Below, in pieces: positions 32,317 to 43,085 of a stretch of DNA of 64,000 bases (positions are counted from its first letter, which is position 1; every line of letters begins with the position of its first letter). Made by a program: the position numbers and the translations under genes. Source of the stretch: Blautia sp. (GTDB taxonomy: Bacteria; Bacillota; Clostridia; Lachnospirales; Lachnospiraceae). Location of the stretch: contig JAMPHB010000002.1 in NCBI GenBank assembly GCA_023663685.1, positions 1 through 64,000 of the forward strand, in the 5' to 3' direction. The notes beneath the pieces were generated by a model. The model had not been told where the DNA came from, searched no databases, and saw only the letters and a program-made list of their open reading frames with translations.

Positions 32317-33882
32317 TTACAAAATTCTATTTTTCTGCACCATGCGCACAAAATCTGCGTTATTTCTGGTATGCGCGAACATGTTGAGAATGTTCTCCGC
32401 CGCCTCGTCGGAGCGCAGGCCGTTTAGTGCCTTACGCATATTCTCCACGCCCTCCTGCTCATCCTGGTCCAAAAGAAGATCGTCCCGTCTCGTACCGGAC
32501 TTCACAATATCCACAGCCGGGAAAATACGCTTCTCCGAAAGCTTCCGGTCAAGCACAAGCTCCATATTGCCGGTTCCCTTGAACTCCTCGAACACGACGT
32601 CATCCATCTTGCTCCCCGTCTCCACTAAGGCTGTCGCGAGAATCGTGAGGCTTCCCCCCTCCCGCATATTCCTTGCCGCTCCGAAAAATCTCTTGGGCAT
32701 GTGGAGCGCCGCCGGATCCAGACCGCCGGAAAGTGTGCGGCCGCTGGGCTGCACTGTCAGGTTATAAGCTCTCGTCAGCCGCGTGATGCTGTCAAGAAGA
32801 ATCATTACGTCCTTGCCGTGCTCCACCAGACGCTTCGCCCTCTCGATCACCATCTCGGACACCCGCTTGTGGTGCTCTGCCGTCTCGTCGAAGGTGGAGT
32901 AGATCACCTCCACATTGTCCCCTACAATGGCCTCGCGAATGTCAGTCACCTCCTCGGGGCGCTCGTCGATCAGCAGAATGATCAGATGCATCTCCGGGTT
33001 GTTTCTTGTGACAGACTTTGCGATTTCCTTGAGCAGGGTGGTCTTTCCCGCTTTGGGCTGGGACACGATCATCCCGCGCTGTCCCTTGCCGATCGGCGAG
33101 ATCACGTCCATGACGCGCATGGCGACAGACCCTCCCGGCCGCTCCATGCGCAGCCTCCTGTTCGGGAAAATAGGCGTCAGATCCTCAAAGTTCGGCCGTC
33201 TCTGCGCCTCGGAGGGATGATAGCCGTTCACGGCAGTCACATACAAAAGCGCCGCAAACTTCTCCCGCTCCGTCTTGATCTTGGTATTGCCCGCAATCAT
33301 GTCGCCGGATTTCAGATTGAATCTGCGAATCTGGGAGGGCGCCACATACACGTCATGCTCTCCCGGCAGATAATTCTCACAACGGATAAAACCAAAGCCG
33401 TCGGCCATCACCTCTAAAATACCGCTGACCGTACAGCCGCTGTCCAGACCTGCGATATCCTCCTTCACCGCCGCTGTGTCCAGTTCCTCCTTTGCGGCGT
33501 ATGCCTCGGCCTCCGCGCGCTCCGACAGCTCTACGCTGTCCATGTGCGCCTGCCTGACGCGCGCAATCTCCTCATGGTTCTGGCGCGCACGCACGGTCTC
33601 CTCATGGACCGGGCGGCTCACCGGCCTGCCCTGCCTCACGGGACGCGGTCTCTCCGGTGTCCCGTGGGTGGAATAGACATTACGCCTTGCGGCGGCTGCA
33701 CGCTCCTGTTCTGCCGGCGCGCTCTTTGTCTGCTCCGCCGCCTTCTCCCGGTCTCTCTCGTCCTCCTCGAGCATCCGCTCGATCAGGTCTCCCTTCTTCA
33801 TGGTAGAGATTCCCTTCAGGCCTCTCGCCTTTGCCAGATCTTTTAGTACAATCAAAGACAGGCTCTCATATTTTTCTCTCAT
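32317..33882 (-). CDS. rho: Transcription termination factor Rho
   Basis: A 521-residue hexameric helicase. After the N-terminal helical domain, residues about 45-150 form a basic/acidic low-complexity insert ([20 protein letters not shown] and similar) typical of high-GC and some clostridial Rho proteins. The RNA-binding cold-shock-like domain follows (DGFGFIR), then the ATPase: Walker [22 protein letters not shown], Walker [12 protein letters not shown] and the Q/R-loop PSGRTLSGG. The ATG at 33882 has AAGGAG 11 bases upstream. The extended insert is often involved in RNA binding or phase separation in other Rho factors. Confidence 0.96.
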   Translation of the reverse strand: MREKYESLSLIVLKDLAKARGLKGISTMKKGDLIERMLEEDERDREKAAEQTKSAPAEQERAAAARRNVYSTHGTPERPRPVRQGRPVSRPVHEETVRARQNHEEIARVRQAHMDSVELSERAEAEAYAAKEELDTAAVKEDIAGLDSGCTVSGILEVMADGFGFIRCENYLPGEHDVYVAPSQIRRFNLKSGDMIAGNTKIKTEREKFAALLYVTAVNGYHPSEAQRRPNFEDLTPIFPNRRLRMERPGGSVAMRVMDVISPIGKGQRGMIVSQPKAGKTTLLKEIAKSVTRNNPEMHLIILLIDERPEEVTDIREAIVGDNVEVIYSTFDETAEHHKRVSEMVIERAKRLVEHGKDVMILLDSITRLTRAYNLTVQPSGRTLSGGLDPAALHMPKRFFGAARNMREGGSLTILATALVETGSKMDDVVFEEFKGTGNMELVLDRKLSEKRIFPAVDIVKSGTRRDDLLLDQDEQEGVENMRKALNGLRSDEAAENILNMFAHTRNNADFVRMVQKNRIL

Positions 33883-34028
33883 AATTATTACAAACTCCTT
33901 AATTGTCTTCGCTCAGTAATGGGATTCTTGTCCGAAAATGACTGCGAATTCTTTAATGAATTTATTATACATCAAAAAAGGCTCAATAGGAAGTCCTTTT
34001 TTATTTTTGTGGAATATGACCATATTAC

Positions 34029-34907
34029 TCAGTCTCCTCTGAGCCTTACATCAAGCTGTGGGAAGGGAATCAAAATCCCGTTCTCGTCCAGCGCGTTCTT
34101 GATGTTCTCCAGCAGACGCCAGCGGGTGTGCCAGTAGTCGTCGGTGCCCACCCAGACGCGGACGCCCAGATTCACCGAGCTCTCCGCCAGCGCATCCACA
34201 AATATATCCACGGGCTCTCCTGAAAGAACCCCCGGCTCCTTCTCCACTACGCCAAGCAGCACACGCTTCGCCTCGGCGAGATTCGTCCGGTAATCCACTC
34301 CTACGAGGATATCCACCCTCCGCTTTTTCATGCTGGTATAATTTGTAATACAGTCGTTGGAAAGATTCCCGTTGGGAATGATGATCACCTTGTTGTCCGC
34401 GGAGAGAAGCTTCGTATAAAAGGTGGTGATCTCCGCCACCGTCCCCTCCTTTCCAGAGCCGCTGTCCGAAATGTAATCGCCTACCACAAAGGGCTTTAAC
34501 AGCATAATCAAAACGCCCCCCGCAAAGTTCGAGAGACTTCCCTGCAGCGCAAGTCCAAGTGTCAGTCCCGCAGAGCCTAAAACCGCCACCACGGAGCTGG
34601 TGGTCACGCCAAAACCCGACAGAATCAGCATAACCAGCACAAAATAGAGAGAGTAGCGGATCAGCGAGCACAAAAAGGTAATGACGCCCGCCTCCGCGTG
34701 CCCCTTCTGCATGGATTTTTCTACCATGCGGACAATCGCCTTAACAATTCTGCTCCCAATAAACAGGACAATAATTGCGAGCGCAAGCTGCAGCAGAAAA
34801 GCCAGAAGGGAGGGTACAAGCCCCTCCAGATACGCTCGGATTACACCGGGATTTTTCCGTAATTCATCTAACAGCACTTCCTCTGTGCCGGACAACCATG
34901 CCATCAT
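34029..34907 (-). CDS. Small-conductance mechanosensitive channel, MscS family
   Basis: A 292-residue channel protein. Three membrane segments at the N terminus are followed by the pore helix GSAGLTLGLALQGSLSNFAGGVLIM, rich in Gly and Ala as in MscS, and the beta domain VGDYISDSG-GKEGTVAEITTFYTKL with IIIPNGNLSNDCITNYT. It releases solutes on hypo-osmotic shock. It begins nine bases after the DUF1015 gene, so it may be the last gene of the leuB-serA operon. Confidence 0.92.
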   Translation of the reverse strand: MMAWLSGTEEVLLDELRKNPGVIRAYLEGLVPSLLAFLLQLALAIIVLFIGSRIVKAIVRMVEKSMQKGHAEAGVITFLCSLIRYSLYFVLVMLILSGFGVTTSSVVAVLGSAGLTLGLALQGSLSNFAGGVLIMLLKPFVVGDYISDSGSGKEGTVAEITTFYTKLLSADNKVIIIPNGNLSNDCITNYTSMKKRRVDILVGVDYRTNLAEAKRVLLGVVEKEPGVLSGEPVDIFVDALAESSVNLGVRVWVGTDDYWHTRWRLLENIKNALDENGILIPFPQLDVRLRGD

Positions 34908-34916
34908 CTGCCCTCT

Positions 34917-36176
34917 CTACCTTTCGATTTCATGGATAAACAGCCCGCTTCTCAGCTTCGGCTCAAACCATGTGGACTTTGGCGGCATCAGCTTTCCCGC
35001 GTCCGCCACCGCAAACAGCTCCTGAATCGAGGTGGGATACATGGCAAAGGCCAGCACACAGTCCGTCTGACAGCGCCTCTCCAACTCCCGCATCCCCCGG
35101 ATCCCGCCCACAAAATCGATGCGTCTGTCCGTTTTGGGATCGCCGATTCCCAGTACCGGGGCTAAAAGCTGCTCCTGCAGCACGGAGACATCCAGCCCAA
35201 GCACCGGATCATTCGGAATATCTTTCATTACACAGCTGTACCAGCGGTTTCCAAGGAGCATGGAAAACTCTCCCTTTTTCTTCGGGCGCACCAGCGCCTC
35301 CGCATCCGCATCCAGACAGCCGTCGAAAAGCGGTTTTATGTCAAAAATCTCCCCTGCCCTTTTTAAGAACTCCTGCTCACTCATCCCGTTCAGGTCATGG
35401 ACAACGCGGTTGTAATCCATGATCATCAGCTCCTCGTCCGGGAAAAGCACCGAGAGAAAATAGTTGAACTCCTCCTCCCCGCTATAGCCCGGATGCGCCT
35501 GCCTGCGCTGGAGCCCAACCTTCACCGCAGACGCCGCGCGGTGATGCCCGTCTGCAATGTAAATCTGCCCAATTTTGTCAAAAGCCTCCCTCACAGCAGC
35601 GATATCCTCCGCCGCATCGATGAGAAACACCCGGTGGCGGATTCCATCCTCCGAGACAAAATCGTAGAGGGGCGCGCGTTCTTTTGCGAGCGCCACCACA
35701 CGGTTGATTGCTTCCTCGGAGCGGTAAGCCAGAAAAATCGGTCCAGTCTGGGCACTGCAGACGTCCACATGGCGGATTCTGTCCTGCTCCTTGTCCGCCC
35801 TCGTATTTTCATGCTTTTTGATGACATTGTCCGCATAATCGTCGATACTGGCAATGCCCACAAGCCCGGTCTGGGTACGCCCCTCCATGGTCAGCTCATA
35901 GACATAAAAGCACGGCTTTTCCTCGCGGATAAAATCCCCGTTCCCTATCCACTCCCTGAGCATGTCCGCGGCCTTTTCATACACCCGCGCATCGTAGGTG
36001 TCCACCTCGTCGCCGAACTGTGTCTCCGCCCGGTCAATGGCAAGAAAGGATCTGGGATTTTGTTCCACCACCGCTTTTGCCTCGGCGCGGTTGTACACAT
36101 CGTAGGGCAGCGCAGCGATTGTGCTCCCCATCGCAGCCGCCGGTCTCACACTCCTAAATGGTTTTATCTTTGCCAT
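34917..36176 (-). CDS. DUF1015 family protein (serA-linked)
   Basis: A 419-residue protein of DUF1015, starting with the usual KIKPFRSVRPA and PYDVYNRAEA segments and containing YIADGHHRAASA, which looks like an active or binding site (Asp-Gly-His-His-Arg). This family often lies next to serA and serC in Clostridia. The molecular function is debated; a kinase or regulator linked to serine metabolism has been suggested for relatives. It begins eight bases after serA and nine bases before mscS. Confidence 0.88.
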   Translation of the reverse strand: MAKIKPFRSVRPAAAMGSTIAALPYDVYNRAEAKAVVEQNPRSFLAIDRAETQFGDEVDTYDARVYEKAADMLREWIGNGDFIREEKPCFYVYELTMEGRTQTGLVGIASIDDYADNVIKKHENTRADKEQDRIRHVDVCSAQTGPIFLAYRSEEAINRVVALAKERAPLYDFVSEDGIRHRVFLIDAAEDIAAVREAFDKIGQIYIADGHHRAASAVKVGLQRRQAHPGYSGEEEFNYFLSVLFPDEELMIMDYNRVVHDLNGMSEQEFLKRAGEIFDIKPLFDGCLDADAEALVRPKKKGEFSMLLGNRWYSCVMKDIPNDPVLGLDVSVLQEQLLAPVLGIGDPKTDRRIDFVGGIRGMRELERRCQTDCVLAFAMYPTSIQELFAVADAGKLMPPKSTWFEPKLRSGLFIHEIER

Positions 36177-36184
36177 ACCGTCAC

Positions 36185-37348
36185 CTATTTTACCACGCGC
36201 ACCCGGAGAACTCCGTCAATATTTTCTAGCTGTTTCACCACCTCGGCGGTAGCCGCCGTCTCCAGATCTATCAGGGAGTACGCATAGTCTCCTTTTCCTT
36301 TGTTGGTCATATCTGAAACGTTCACGTCCGCATTGCCGAGACAAGTGGTGATCTGTCCGATCATGCCCTTGCTGTTTTTGTGCAGGATGCCGATGCGTCC
36401 CGCGGTTGTGCAGGCAGCCATGCTGCAGTCCGGGAAATTCACGGAGTGGACGATATTGCCGTTCTCCAGATAATCCCGTATCTCCCGCACCGCCATAATC
36501 GCACAGTTGTCCTCGGACTCCGCCGTGGAGGCACCCAGATGGGGCGTCACGATACAGCCCTTCGCCCCCACCGTCGTGGTGTTCGGGAAATCGGACACAT
36601 ATTTTTTGAGCTTCCCGGCAGCGAGTGCGTCCACCATCGCCTCCTCGTCCACCAGAAGATCCCGCGCAAAATTTAACACAATGGCCGTCGGCTTCATCAT
36701 CGCAATCGCCTCGGCGTTTATCATCTTTCTCGTAGAATCCAGAAGCGGCACATGGATGGTAATAAAATCACACTCTCTGTAAATCTCCTCCACATTGCTG
36801 ATATGCTTGACGCTTCTGGAAAGATTCCACGCGGCATTGACCGAGATGTAGGGGTCGTAGCCGTAGACGTCCATACCCATGTGAGTCGCCGCGTTTGCCA
36901 CCAGCACGCCGATTGCCCCCAGACCAATGACGCCCAGCTTCTTCCCGGAGATCTCCGTGCCCGCAAAATTCTTCTTCTGCTTCTCTGCCGTCTTTGCAAT
37001 GTTCTCGTCATTCTGGTTCGCCATGCACCAGTCGATGCCGCCCACGATATCCCTGGAAGCATAGAGCATTCCAGCGAAAACCAGCTCCTTCACACCGTTG
37101 GCATTGGCTCCCGGCGTGTTAAATACGACGATTCCCTTCTCGGCGCATGCTTCCAGCGGAATATTGTTGACACCGGCTCCGGCTCTGGCTACCGCCAGAA
37201 GGGAGTCCGGAAGCTCCATGTCGTGCATCGCAGCGCTCCTCACCAGCACCGCATCCGCATCCCCCACAGACTCCACCTTTGTATATGCATTGGAAAAGAG
37301 CTTTAGCCCCACCCCCGCAATCGGATTCAGACAATGATACTTATACAT
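36185..37348 (-). CDS. serA: D-3-phosphoglycerate dehydrogenase
   Basis: A 387-residue NAD-dependent enzyme that starts serine synthesis from 3-phosphoglycerate. The Rossmann motif GVIGLGAIGVLVANAA, the arginine in LNFARDLLVDE and a C-terminal ACT domain (GRIGILHKNSKGMIGQITTCL) are present. It has only one ACT domain without the longer intervening domain of E. coli-type or B. subtilis-type SerA. Its start overlaps the serC stop by one base (TAATG), so the two enzymes of the pathway are coupled. Confidence 0.95.
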   Translation of the reverse strand: MYKYHCLNPIAGVGLKLFSNAYTKVESVGDADAVLVRSAAMHDMELPDSLLAVARAGAGVNNIPLEACAEKGIVVFNTPGANANGVKELVFAGMLYASRDIVGGIDWCMANQNDENIAKTAEKQKKNFAGTEISGKKLGVIGLGAIGVLVANAATHMGMDVYGYDPYISVNAAWNLSRSVKHISNVEEIYRECDFITIHVPLLDSTRKMINAEAIAMMKPTAIVLNFARDLLVDEEAMVDALAAGKLKKYVSDFPNTTTVGAKGCIVTPHLGASTAESEDNCAIMAVREIRDYLENGNIVHSVNFPDCSMAACTTAGRIGILHKNSKGMIGQITTCLGNADVNVSDMTNKGKGDYAYSLIDLETAATAEVVKQLENIDGVLRVRVVK

Positions 37349-38430
37349 TACGCATTTTCCTCCTCAAACTTCTTCATAAATTCCACCAGCTTCTCTACGC
37401 CCTCTTTTGGCATTGCATTGTAGATGGAGGCGCGCATACCGCCGACGGAGCGGTGTCCTTTCAGGTTCACAAAGCCTGCCGCTGTCGCTTCCTTTACAAA
37501 TTTCGCATCCAGCTCCTCATTTCCGGTGACAAAGGGAACGTTCATCAGAGAACGGTCCTCCTTTCTCACCGTGCCGCGAAACAGCCTGCTTTGATCCAGA
37601 TAATCGTAGAGCACCTTCGCCTTCTCCTCGTTCAGGCGCTTCATCTCGGAAAGGCCGCCCATCTTTTTGAGCCACTTGAACACCTTGCCGCAGATATAGA
37701 TGCCATAGCAGGGAGGCGTGTTGTAAAGACTGTCGTTGTCCGCCTGTGTCTTCCATTTCAGCATGGTGGGCGTCCCCTGCAGCACATCGTCGGTAATCAG
37801 ATCCTCTCTTGCAATCACGACCACCACGCCCGCAGGTCCGATATTTTTCTGCACGCCGCCATAGATCACGCCGTACTTTTCCACATCCATCGGCTCCGAC
37901 AAAAAGCAGGAGGACACGTCCGCCACTAAGGTCTTTCCCTTGGTATCCGGCAGACTTTTAAACTTCGTCCCGTAAATCGTATTGTTTTCGCAGATATATA
38001 CATAGTCCAGATCCTCCGGGATATCCAGATTCGAACAGTCCGGGATATAGGAAAAGGTCTGATCTGCGGAGGACGCCAGCTCGAGAGCCTCTCCGTACAG
38101 CTTCGCCTCCGCGCAGGCCTTTTTCGCCCACTGTCCGGTCACGATATAACCCGCCTTCTTATTCTTCATCAGATTCATCGGCACAGCCGCAAACTGCTGG
38201 GATGCGCCTCCCTGCAAAAACAGCACCCTGTAATTGTCCGGAATCTGTAAAAGTTCCCTTAAATCCTTCTCTGCCTCCTGAATGATCTCCTCAAAGACTT
38301 TGGAGCGGTGGCTCATCTCCATCACGGACATTCCACAGCCCCTGTAGTCCAGCATCTCCTCCGCCGCTTCCTTTAAAACCTCCTCCGGCAGAACCGCAGG
38401 CCCCGCCGAAAAATTGTACACTCTGCTCAT
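37348..38430 (-). CDS. serC: Phosphoserine aminotransferase
   Basis: A 360-residue PLP enzyme that converts 3-phosphohydroxypyruvate to phosphoserine. It begins RVYNFSAGPAVLPEEVLKEA, the signature of the family, has GGASQQFAAVPMNL, the PLP lysine in YGGVQKNIGPAG, and the VGGMRASIYNA end. It begins 25 bases after ilvB. serB, the phosphatase, is not in this operon. Confidence 0.95.
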   Translation of the reverse strand: MSRVYNFSAGPAVLPEEVLKEAAEEMLDYRGCGMSVMEMSHRSKVFEEIIQEAEKDLRELLQIPDNYRVLFLQGGASQQFAAVPMNLMKNKKAGYIVTGQWAKKACAEAKLYGEALELASSADQTFSYIPDCSNLDIPEDLDYVYICENNTIYGTKFKSLPDTKGKTLVADVSSCFLSEPMDVEKYGVIYGGVQKNIGPAGVVVVIAREDLITDDVLQGTPTMLKWKTQADNDSLYNTPPCYGIYICGKVFKWLKKMGGLSEMKRLNEEKAKVLYDYLDQSRLFRGTVRKEDRSLMNVPFVTGNEELDAKFVKEATAAGFVNLKGHRSVGGMRASIYNAMPKEGVEKLVEFMKKFEEENA

Positions 38431-38455
38431 TTTCTATCCTCCTGTCAAAATCTAA

Positions 38456-40132
38456 CTATTTTCCCTCTGTATAATCCGCTCCGTCAAAGCACTCGTTGAT
38501 CGGCTTTCCGGGCGCCACCATCGGCCACACCTTATCGTCGGCGTCAACAACCGCGTCAATGACACAGGGCTGCCCGCAGGCCAAAGCCCCGGCAAGAGCC
38601 GCATCGAATTCTTCCCGCGTCGTCACCCGCGCGGCCTGCGCGCCCATCGCCCACGCCAGCTTTACATAATCCACGCCGTCGTCCAGCACCGTCGCAGAAT
38701 AGTGCTGCTCATAAAAAAGCGTCTGCCACTGGCGCACCATGCCAAGCACATGGTTGTTGACAATCACCTCTATGATGGGAAGCTTCTGCCGCACAGCGGT
38801 GGCAAGCTCGTTCATATTCATGCGGAAGCACCCGTCCCCCGCGATGTTGATCACCTGCCTGCCGGGATTGGCGATCTGCGCGCCAATTGCCGCCCCGAGA
38901 CCGTAGCCCATCGTGCCAAGACCGCCGGAGCTGATGAGCGTCCGGGGATTTTTGTAGCGGAAATACTGCGCCGCCCACATCTGATGCTGTCCCACCTCGG
39001 TCACAATGATGGAATCCCCCGCCAGCTCGTAGATTTTCTCTATCATGTAGGGGCCACTCAGTCCCTCCCCGGGGTAGGTCAGCGGGAACTGCCTTTCATA
39101 CTCCTTCACATGGGCGATCCATTCCCTGTGCTCCTGCTGCCCAAGCCTGGCATTGATCGCCGTGAGCACCTCTTTCACATCGCCGATCACCGCGTGGGAG
39201 GCAGGAATATTTTTGTTGATCTCCGCCGGGTCAATGTCAATCTGCAATATCTTCGCCTGCGCGGCAAAACGGCCGGGGTCACCCAGCACGCGGTCGGAAA
39301 AACGCACGCCCACGGCAATCAGCAGGTCGCACTCACTGACGCCCAGATTGGCGGCCTTCGTCCCATGCATTCCCAGCATCCCGGTGTATAACTCCGCCGT
39401 GCCGTCGTATGCGCCTTTTCCCATCAGGGTGTCACACACAGGCGCGTCCAGAAGCTTCGCAAAGGCGCGTACCTTTTCGCTTGCTCCCGAGAGAATCGCG
39501 CCTCCCCCCACAAACAGATAGGGACGCTTCGCCTCTTCAATCATGGCAAGAGCCGTATCAATATCCTGCTCTGTAAAGGTGCCGGGCTTTGGCTTTGGTA
39601 TGACGGGCTCCTCCCTCACATACTCCACCGTGTTCGCGGTCACGTCCTTGGGAATATCCACCAGCACCGGACCGGGTCTTCCCTTTCGCGCGATGAAAAA
39701 GGCGCGGCGTATCGTATCCGCCAGCTTCTCTACATCCTTGACAATAAAGCTGTATTTTGTAATTGGCGTCGTAATGCCCGCAATGTCAATCTCCTGAAAG
39801 CTGTCCTTTCCCAGAAGGGACACGCCCACATTGCAGGTGATTGCGACCATCGGAATCGAATCCATGTAAGCGGTGGCGATTCCCGTCACCAGATTGGTCG
39901 CTCCCGGCCCGGAGGTGGCAAGGCACACGCCGACGCGCCCCGTACTTCTGGCATAACCGTCCGCCGCATGGGACGCCCCCTGCTCATGGCTTGTCAGCAC
40001 ATGCCGGATTTCCGGGTGCTTATACAATTCATCGTACACATTCAAAATCGCGCCGCCGGGATAGCCAAACACCGTATCCACGCCCTGCTCCTTCAAACAT
40101 TCGATGATAACCTGTGATCCTGTCAAAAGCAT
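38456..40132 (-). CDS. ilvB: Acetolactate synthase large subunit
   Basis: A 558-residue thiamine-diphosphate enzyme that condenses pyruvate for valine/leucine or with 2-oxobutyrate for isoleucine. The ThDP glutamate is in GYPGGAILNVYDE, FAD/regulatory middle domain GKGAYDGTAELYTGMLGMHG, and the ThDP motif GDGCFRMNMNELATA through NNHVLGMVRQWQ. It is of the anabolic AHAS size. No small regulatory subunit gene ilvN is next to it. It lies 18 bases after ilvD. Confidence 0.95.
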   Translation of the reverse strand: MLLTGSQVIIECLKEQGVDTVFGYPGGAILNVYDELYKHPEIRHVLTSHEQGASHAADGYARSTGRVGVCLATSGPGATNLVTGIATAYMDSIPMVAITCNVGVSLLGKDSFQEIDIAGITTPITKYSFIVKDVEKLADTIRRAFFIARKGRPGPVLVDIPKDVTANTVEYVREEPVIPKPKPGTFTEQDIDTALAMIEEAKRPYLFVGGGAILSGASEKVRAFAKLLDAPVCDTLMGKGAYDGTAELYTGMLGMHGTKAANLGVSECDLLIAVGVRFSDRVLGDPGRFAAQAKILQIDIDPAEINKNIPASHAVIGDVKEVLTAINARLGQQEHREWIAHVKEYERQFPLTYPGEGLSGPYMIEKIYELAGDSIIVTEVGQHQMWAAQYFRYKNPRTLISSGGLGTMGYGLGAAIGAQIANPGRQVINIAGDGCFRMNMNELATAVRQKLPIIEVIVNNHVLGMVRQWQTLFYEQHYSATVLDDGVDYVKLAWAMGAQAARVTTREEFDAALAGALACGQPCVIDAVVDADDKVWPMVAPGKPINECFDGADYTEGK

Positions 40133-40150
40133 CTTCTCACCCTCACCTGT

Positions 40151-41818
40151 CTACTCTTTTATCTCCAAAACCGCGCCCCGGTTCCCGGAGGTCACCATAG
40201 AAGAATATCTCTTTAAATAACCGCTCGTCACCTTCGGCTCCCTCGGCTTCCAGTCTGCGCGCCTTCTCGCAAGCTCCTCCTCCGAAACCGCAAGGTTCAG
40301 GCTCATGGAAGGGATGTCAATCTTTATGATGTCCCCCTCCTGAACGAAAGCGATGGGGCCGCCCACAGCCGCCTCCGGCGACACATGGCCGATCGAGGCT
40401 CCCCTGGATGCACCGGAAAAACGTCCGTCTGTAATCAGCGCGACCGAGCTTCCCAGCCCCATTCCCGCGATTGCAGAGGTGGGATTTAACATCTCACGCA
40501 TACCCGGGCCGCCCTTCGGACCCTCGTAGCGGATCACCACCACATCGCCTGCAACGATTTTTCCGCCCTTGATTGCCGCGATTGCATCCTCCTCACAGTC
40601 GAAGACCCGCGCCGGACCCTCGTGCACCATCATCTCATCCACGACCGCAGAGCGCTTCACGACCGAGCCGTCCGGGGCAAGATTGCCCTTTAAGACTGCA
40701 AGGCCTCCGGTTTTGCTGTAGGGTCTGTCCACGGGCCGGATTACCTCCGGGTCGCGGTTTACGGCATTCTTTATATTCTCCCCGATGGTTTTTCCGGTGA
40801 CGGTCATACAGTCCGTATGCAGAAGTCCGATGTCCGCCAGCTCCTTCATCACTGCATAGACGCCTCCCGCCTCGTTTAAATCCTCCATGTAGGTGGGGCC
40901 TGCAGGCGCCAGATGGCAGAGGTTCGGCGTCTTCTCGCTGATCGGGTTGGCGTAGCTGATATCAAAGTCAAAGCCAATCTCATGGGCGATCGCAGGCAGA
41001 TGCAGCATGGAGTTGGTGGAGCAGCCCAGCGCCATATCCACGGTCAGGGCGTTTATGATCGACTCCTCCGTGATGATATCGCGCGCCCGGATATTCTTAT
41101 GAAGCATATCCATCACCGCCATACCGGCATGTTTTGCGAGCTTTATGCGCTCCGAATATACTGCCGGAATCGTGCCGTTGCCCCGTAATCCCATGCCGAG
41201 CGCCTCGGTCAGACAGTTCATGGAATTGGCCGTGTACATACCCGAGCAGGAGCCGCAGGTCGGACAGACCTTGTTCTCAAACTCAGTCACGTCCTCCTCC
41301 GTCATTGTCCCTGCCGCATAAGAACCCACCGCCTCAAACATTGAGGAGAGGCTTCGCTTCTGCCCCTTCACATGTCCCGCAAGCATCGGGCCGCCGGAGA
41401 CAAATACCGTCGGCAGGTTCAGTCTTGCCGCGGCCATCAAAAGCCCCGGCACATTCTTGTCACAGTTGGGAACCATGACCAGCGCGTCAAACTGATGCGC
41501 AATTGCCATGCACTCGGTGGAATCCGCGATCAGATCTCTTGTCACTAGGGAATATTTCATGCCGATGTGTCCCATGGCGATGCCGTCGCAGACTGCGATG
41601 GCCGGGAATACCACCGGCACACCCCCCGCCTCCGCGACGCCCAGCTTCACCGCGTCCACGATTTTATCAATATTCATATGACCCGGAACGATCTCGTTGT
41701 AGGAGCTGACGATTCCGACCATCGGCTTTTTCATCTCCTCCGCCGTAAACCCTAAAGCATTGAACAGACTTCTCGCCGGAGCCTGCTGCATTCCTTCTCT
41801 TGCATTATCACTCTGCAT
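40151..41818 (-). CDS. ilvD: Dihydroxy-acid dehydratase
   Basis: A 555-residue Fe-S enzyme of branched-chain synthesis. Its three cluster cysteines are visible in the expected places: CDGIAMGH region with [11 protein letters not shown], and [21 protein letters not shown] and [10 protein letters not shown] are also conserved. It makes 2-oxo-isovalerate and 2-oxo-3-methylvalerate. It is oxygen-sensitive, which suits an anaerobe. It lies 12 bases after leuB. Confidence 0.96.
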   Translation of the reverse strand: MQSDNAREGMQQAPARSLFNALGFTAEEMKKPMVGIVSSYNEIVPGHMNIDKIVDAVKLGVAEAGGVPVVFPAIAVCDGIAMGHIGMKYSLVTRDLIADSTECMAIAHQFDALVMVPNCDKNVPGLLMAAARLNLPTVFVSGGPMLAGHVKGQKRSLSSMFEAVGSYAAGTMTEEDVTEFENKVCPTCGSCSGMYTANSMNCLTEALGMGLRGNGTIPAVYSERIKLAKHAGMAVMDMLHKNIRARDIITEESIINALTVDMALGCSTNSMLHLPAIAHEIGFDFDISYANPISEKTPNLCHLAPAGPTYMEDLNEAGGVYAVMKELADIGLLHTDCMTVTGKTIGENIKNAVNRDPEVIRPVDRPYSKTGGLAVLKGNLAPDGSVVKRSAVVDEMMVHEGPARVFDCEEDAIAAIKGGKIVAGDVVVIRYEGPKGGPGMREMLNPTSAIAGMGLGSSVALITDGRFSGASRGASIGHVSPEAAVGGPIAFVQEGDIIKIDIPSMSLNLAVSEEELARRRADWKPREPKVTSGYLKRYSSMVTSGNRGAVLEIKE

Positions 41819-41830
41819 ACAATATACCTC

Positions 41831-42925
41831 CTATATATTCTCACAAATTAAATCGCCCATCCGTGCTGTTCCCACCTGTGTAATTCCGCCGCTGTTCTCC
41901 CGCGGCATAATGTCGATCGTGCGGCAGCCCTTTTGCAGCACGGTCTTCACCGCTTTCTCGACGGCGTCCGCCTCCGCGTCCAGATCGAAGCTGTAGCGCA
42001 GCATCATCGCCGCGCTCAAAATCGTGGCGATGGGATTCGCAATTCCCTTCCCCGCAATATCGGGCGCGGAGCCGCCGCTTGGCTCATAAAGACCGAACTT
42101 TGTATCATTTAAGCTGGCGGATGCAAGCATCCCGATCGAGCCCGTCACCATGCTCGCTTCATCGGACAAAATATCCCCGAACATGTTTTCCGTCAGAACC
42201 ACGTCAAACTGCCCCGGATCCTTCACAAGCTGCATCGCACAGTTGTCCACCAGCATATGCTCTAAGGCGACGTCGGGATAATCCTCTGCCACCTCCTCGA
42301 CAATTTTACGCCAGAGCCTCGAGGAATCCAGAACATTCGCCTTGTCCACAGAAGTGACCTTTTTCCTGCGCTTTCTGGCAATGTCAAATCCCCGCTTTGC
42401 AATACGCCGGATCTCGTTCTCATTGTAGGTCAGCGTGTCCACGGCGGTCATCACATTGTCCACCAGCTTTGTCTCTCTCTCGCCGAAATACAGCCCTCCG
42501 GTCAGCTCCCGCATAATCATTATGTCGAAGCCCTGCCCGATAATATCCTCCCGCAGGGGACATGCCTCCTTAAGCTCCTCGTACAGATATGCCGGGCGAA
42601 GGTTCGCGAACAGATTCAACGCCTTCCTGAGCTTTAAAAGTCCCGCCTCCGGCCTCTTCTCCGGCGGAAGTTTATACCAGGGAGAGGTGGCGGTGTTTCC
42701 GCCGATGGATCCCATCAGCACCGCATCGCTGGCGAGCGCCGCAGCAATCGCTTCCTCCGTCAGCGGCACGCCCACCGCATCGATGGAGCAGCCTCCCATC
42801 AGAATATCGGTATATGTAAAGCTGTGGCCAAACTTTTCGCTGATTTTGTCTAAAACCTTTCTCGCTTCCGCCACAATCTCCGGCCCGATTCCATCACCGG
42901 ATATGACACCAATCTGACAATTCAT
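41831..42925 (-). CDS. leuB: 3-isopropylmalate dehydrogenase
   Basis: A 364-residue NAD enzyme for leucine synthesis, beginning [14 protein letters not shown]. The substrate motif [13 protein letters not shown] and the metal-binding [30 protein letters not shown] are present. It is the first gene of an operon that continues with ilvD, ilvB, serC, serA and DUF1015; leuA, leuC and leuD are absent here. A clear promoter (42971-42999) lies upstream, but no T-box is seen. Confidence 0.95.
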   Translation of the reverse strand: MNCQIGVISGDGIGPEIVAEARKVLDKISEKFGHSFTYTDILMGGCSIDAVGVPLTEEAIAAALASDAVLMGSIGGNTATSPWYKLPPEKRPEAGLLKLRKALNLFANLRPAYLYEELKEACPLREDIIGQGFDIMIMRELTGGLYFGERETKLVDNVMTAVDTLTYNENEIRRIAKRGFDIARKRRKKVTSVDKANVLDSSRLWRKIVEEVAEDYPDVALEHMLVDNCAMQLVKDPGQFDVVLTENMFGDILSDEASMVTGSIGMLASASLNDTKFGLYEPSGGSAPDIAGKGIANPIATILSAAMMLRYSFDLDAEADAVEKAVKTVLQKGCRTIDIMPRENSGGITQVGTARMGDLICENI

Positions 42926-42970
42926 ATCTCAACCTCTCTTCTTAAAAAGTCTGTGTACCCTATCTTATCT

Positions 42971-42999
42971 ATCATATAGTAAGCGCCTGCATTTTTCAA
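42971..42999 (-). promoter_or_regulatory. Sigma-A promoter of the leuB-ilvDB-serCA operon
   Basis: Minus strand: TTGAAA (42994-42999), 17 bases, TATGAT (42971-42976). The leader to leuB is about 40 bases, too short for a T-box or a peptide attenuator, so control is probably by a DNA-binding protein. Confidence 0.8.
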
Positions 43000-43046
43000 T
43001 TACAAAAAATATGGTACTTTTTCATATTTTTTATAACTTTTGCTTA

Positions 43047-43075
43047 TAAAAAAGAGGCCGTTCGATAACAGCCTC
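43047..43075 (-). terminator. Rho-independent terminator after yajC
   Basis: Minus strand: GAGGCTGTT and AACGGCCTC form a nine-base-pair stem with a four-base loop, followed by six or more T (43047-43053). It lies ten bases after the yajC stop and before the leuB promoter, separating the two units. Confidence 0.9.
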
Positions 43076-43085
43076 CTCATACTCT

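Noticed and set aside
42926..43046. T-box or attenuator before leuB
   Set aside because: The leader from the promoter to leuB is only about 40 bases and contains no T-box sequence or terminator stem.
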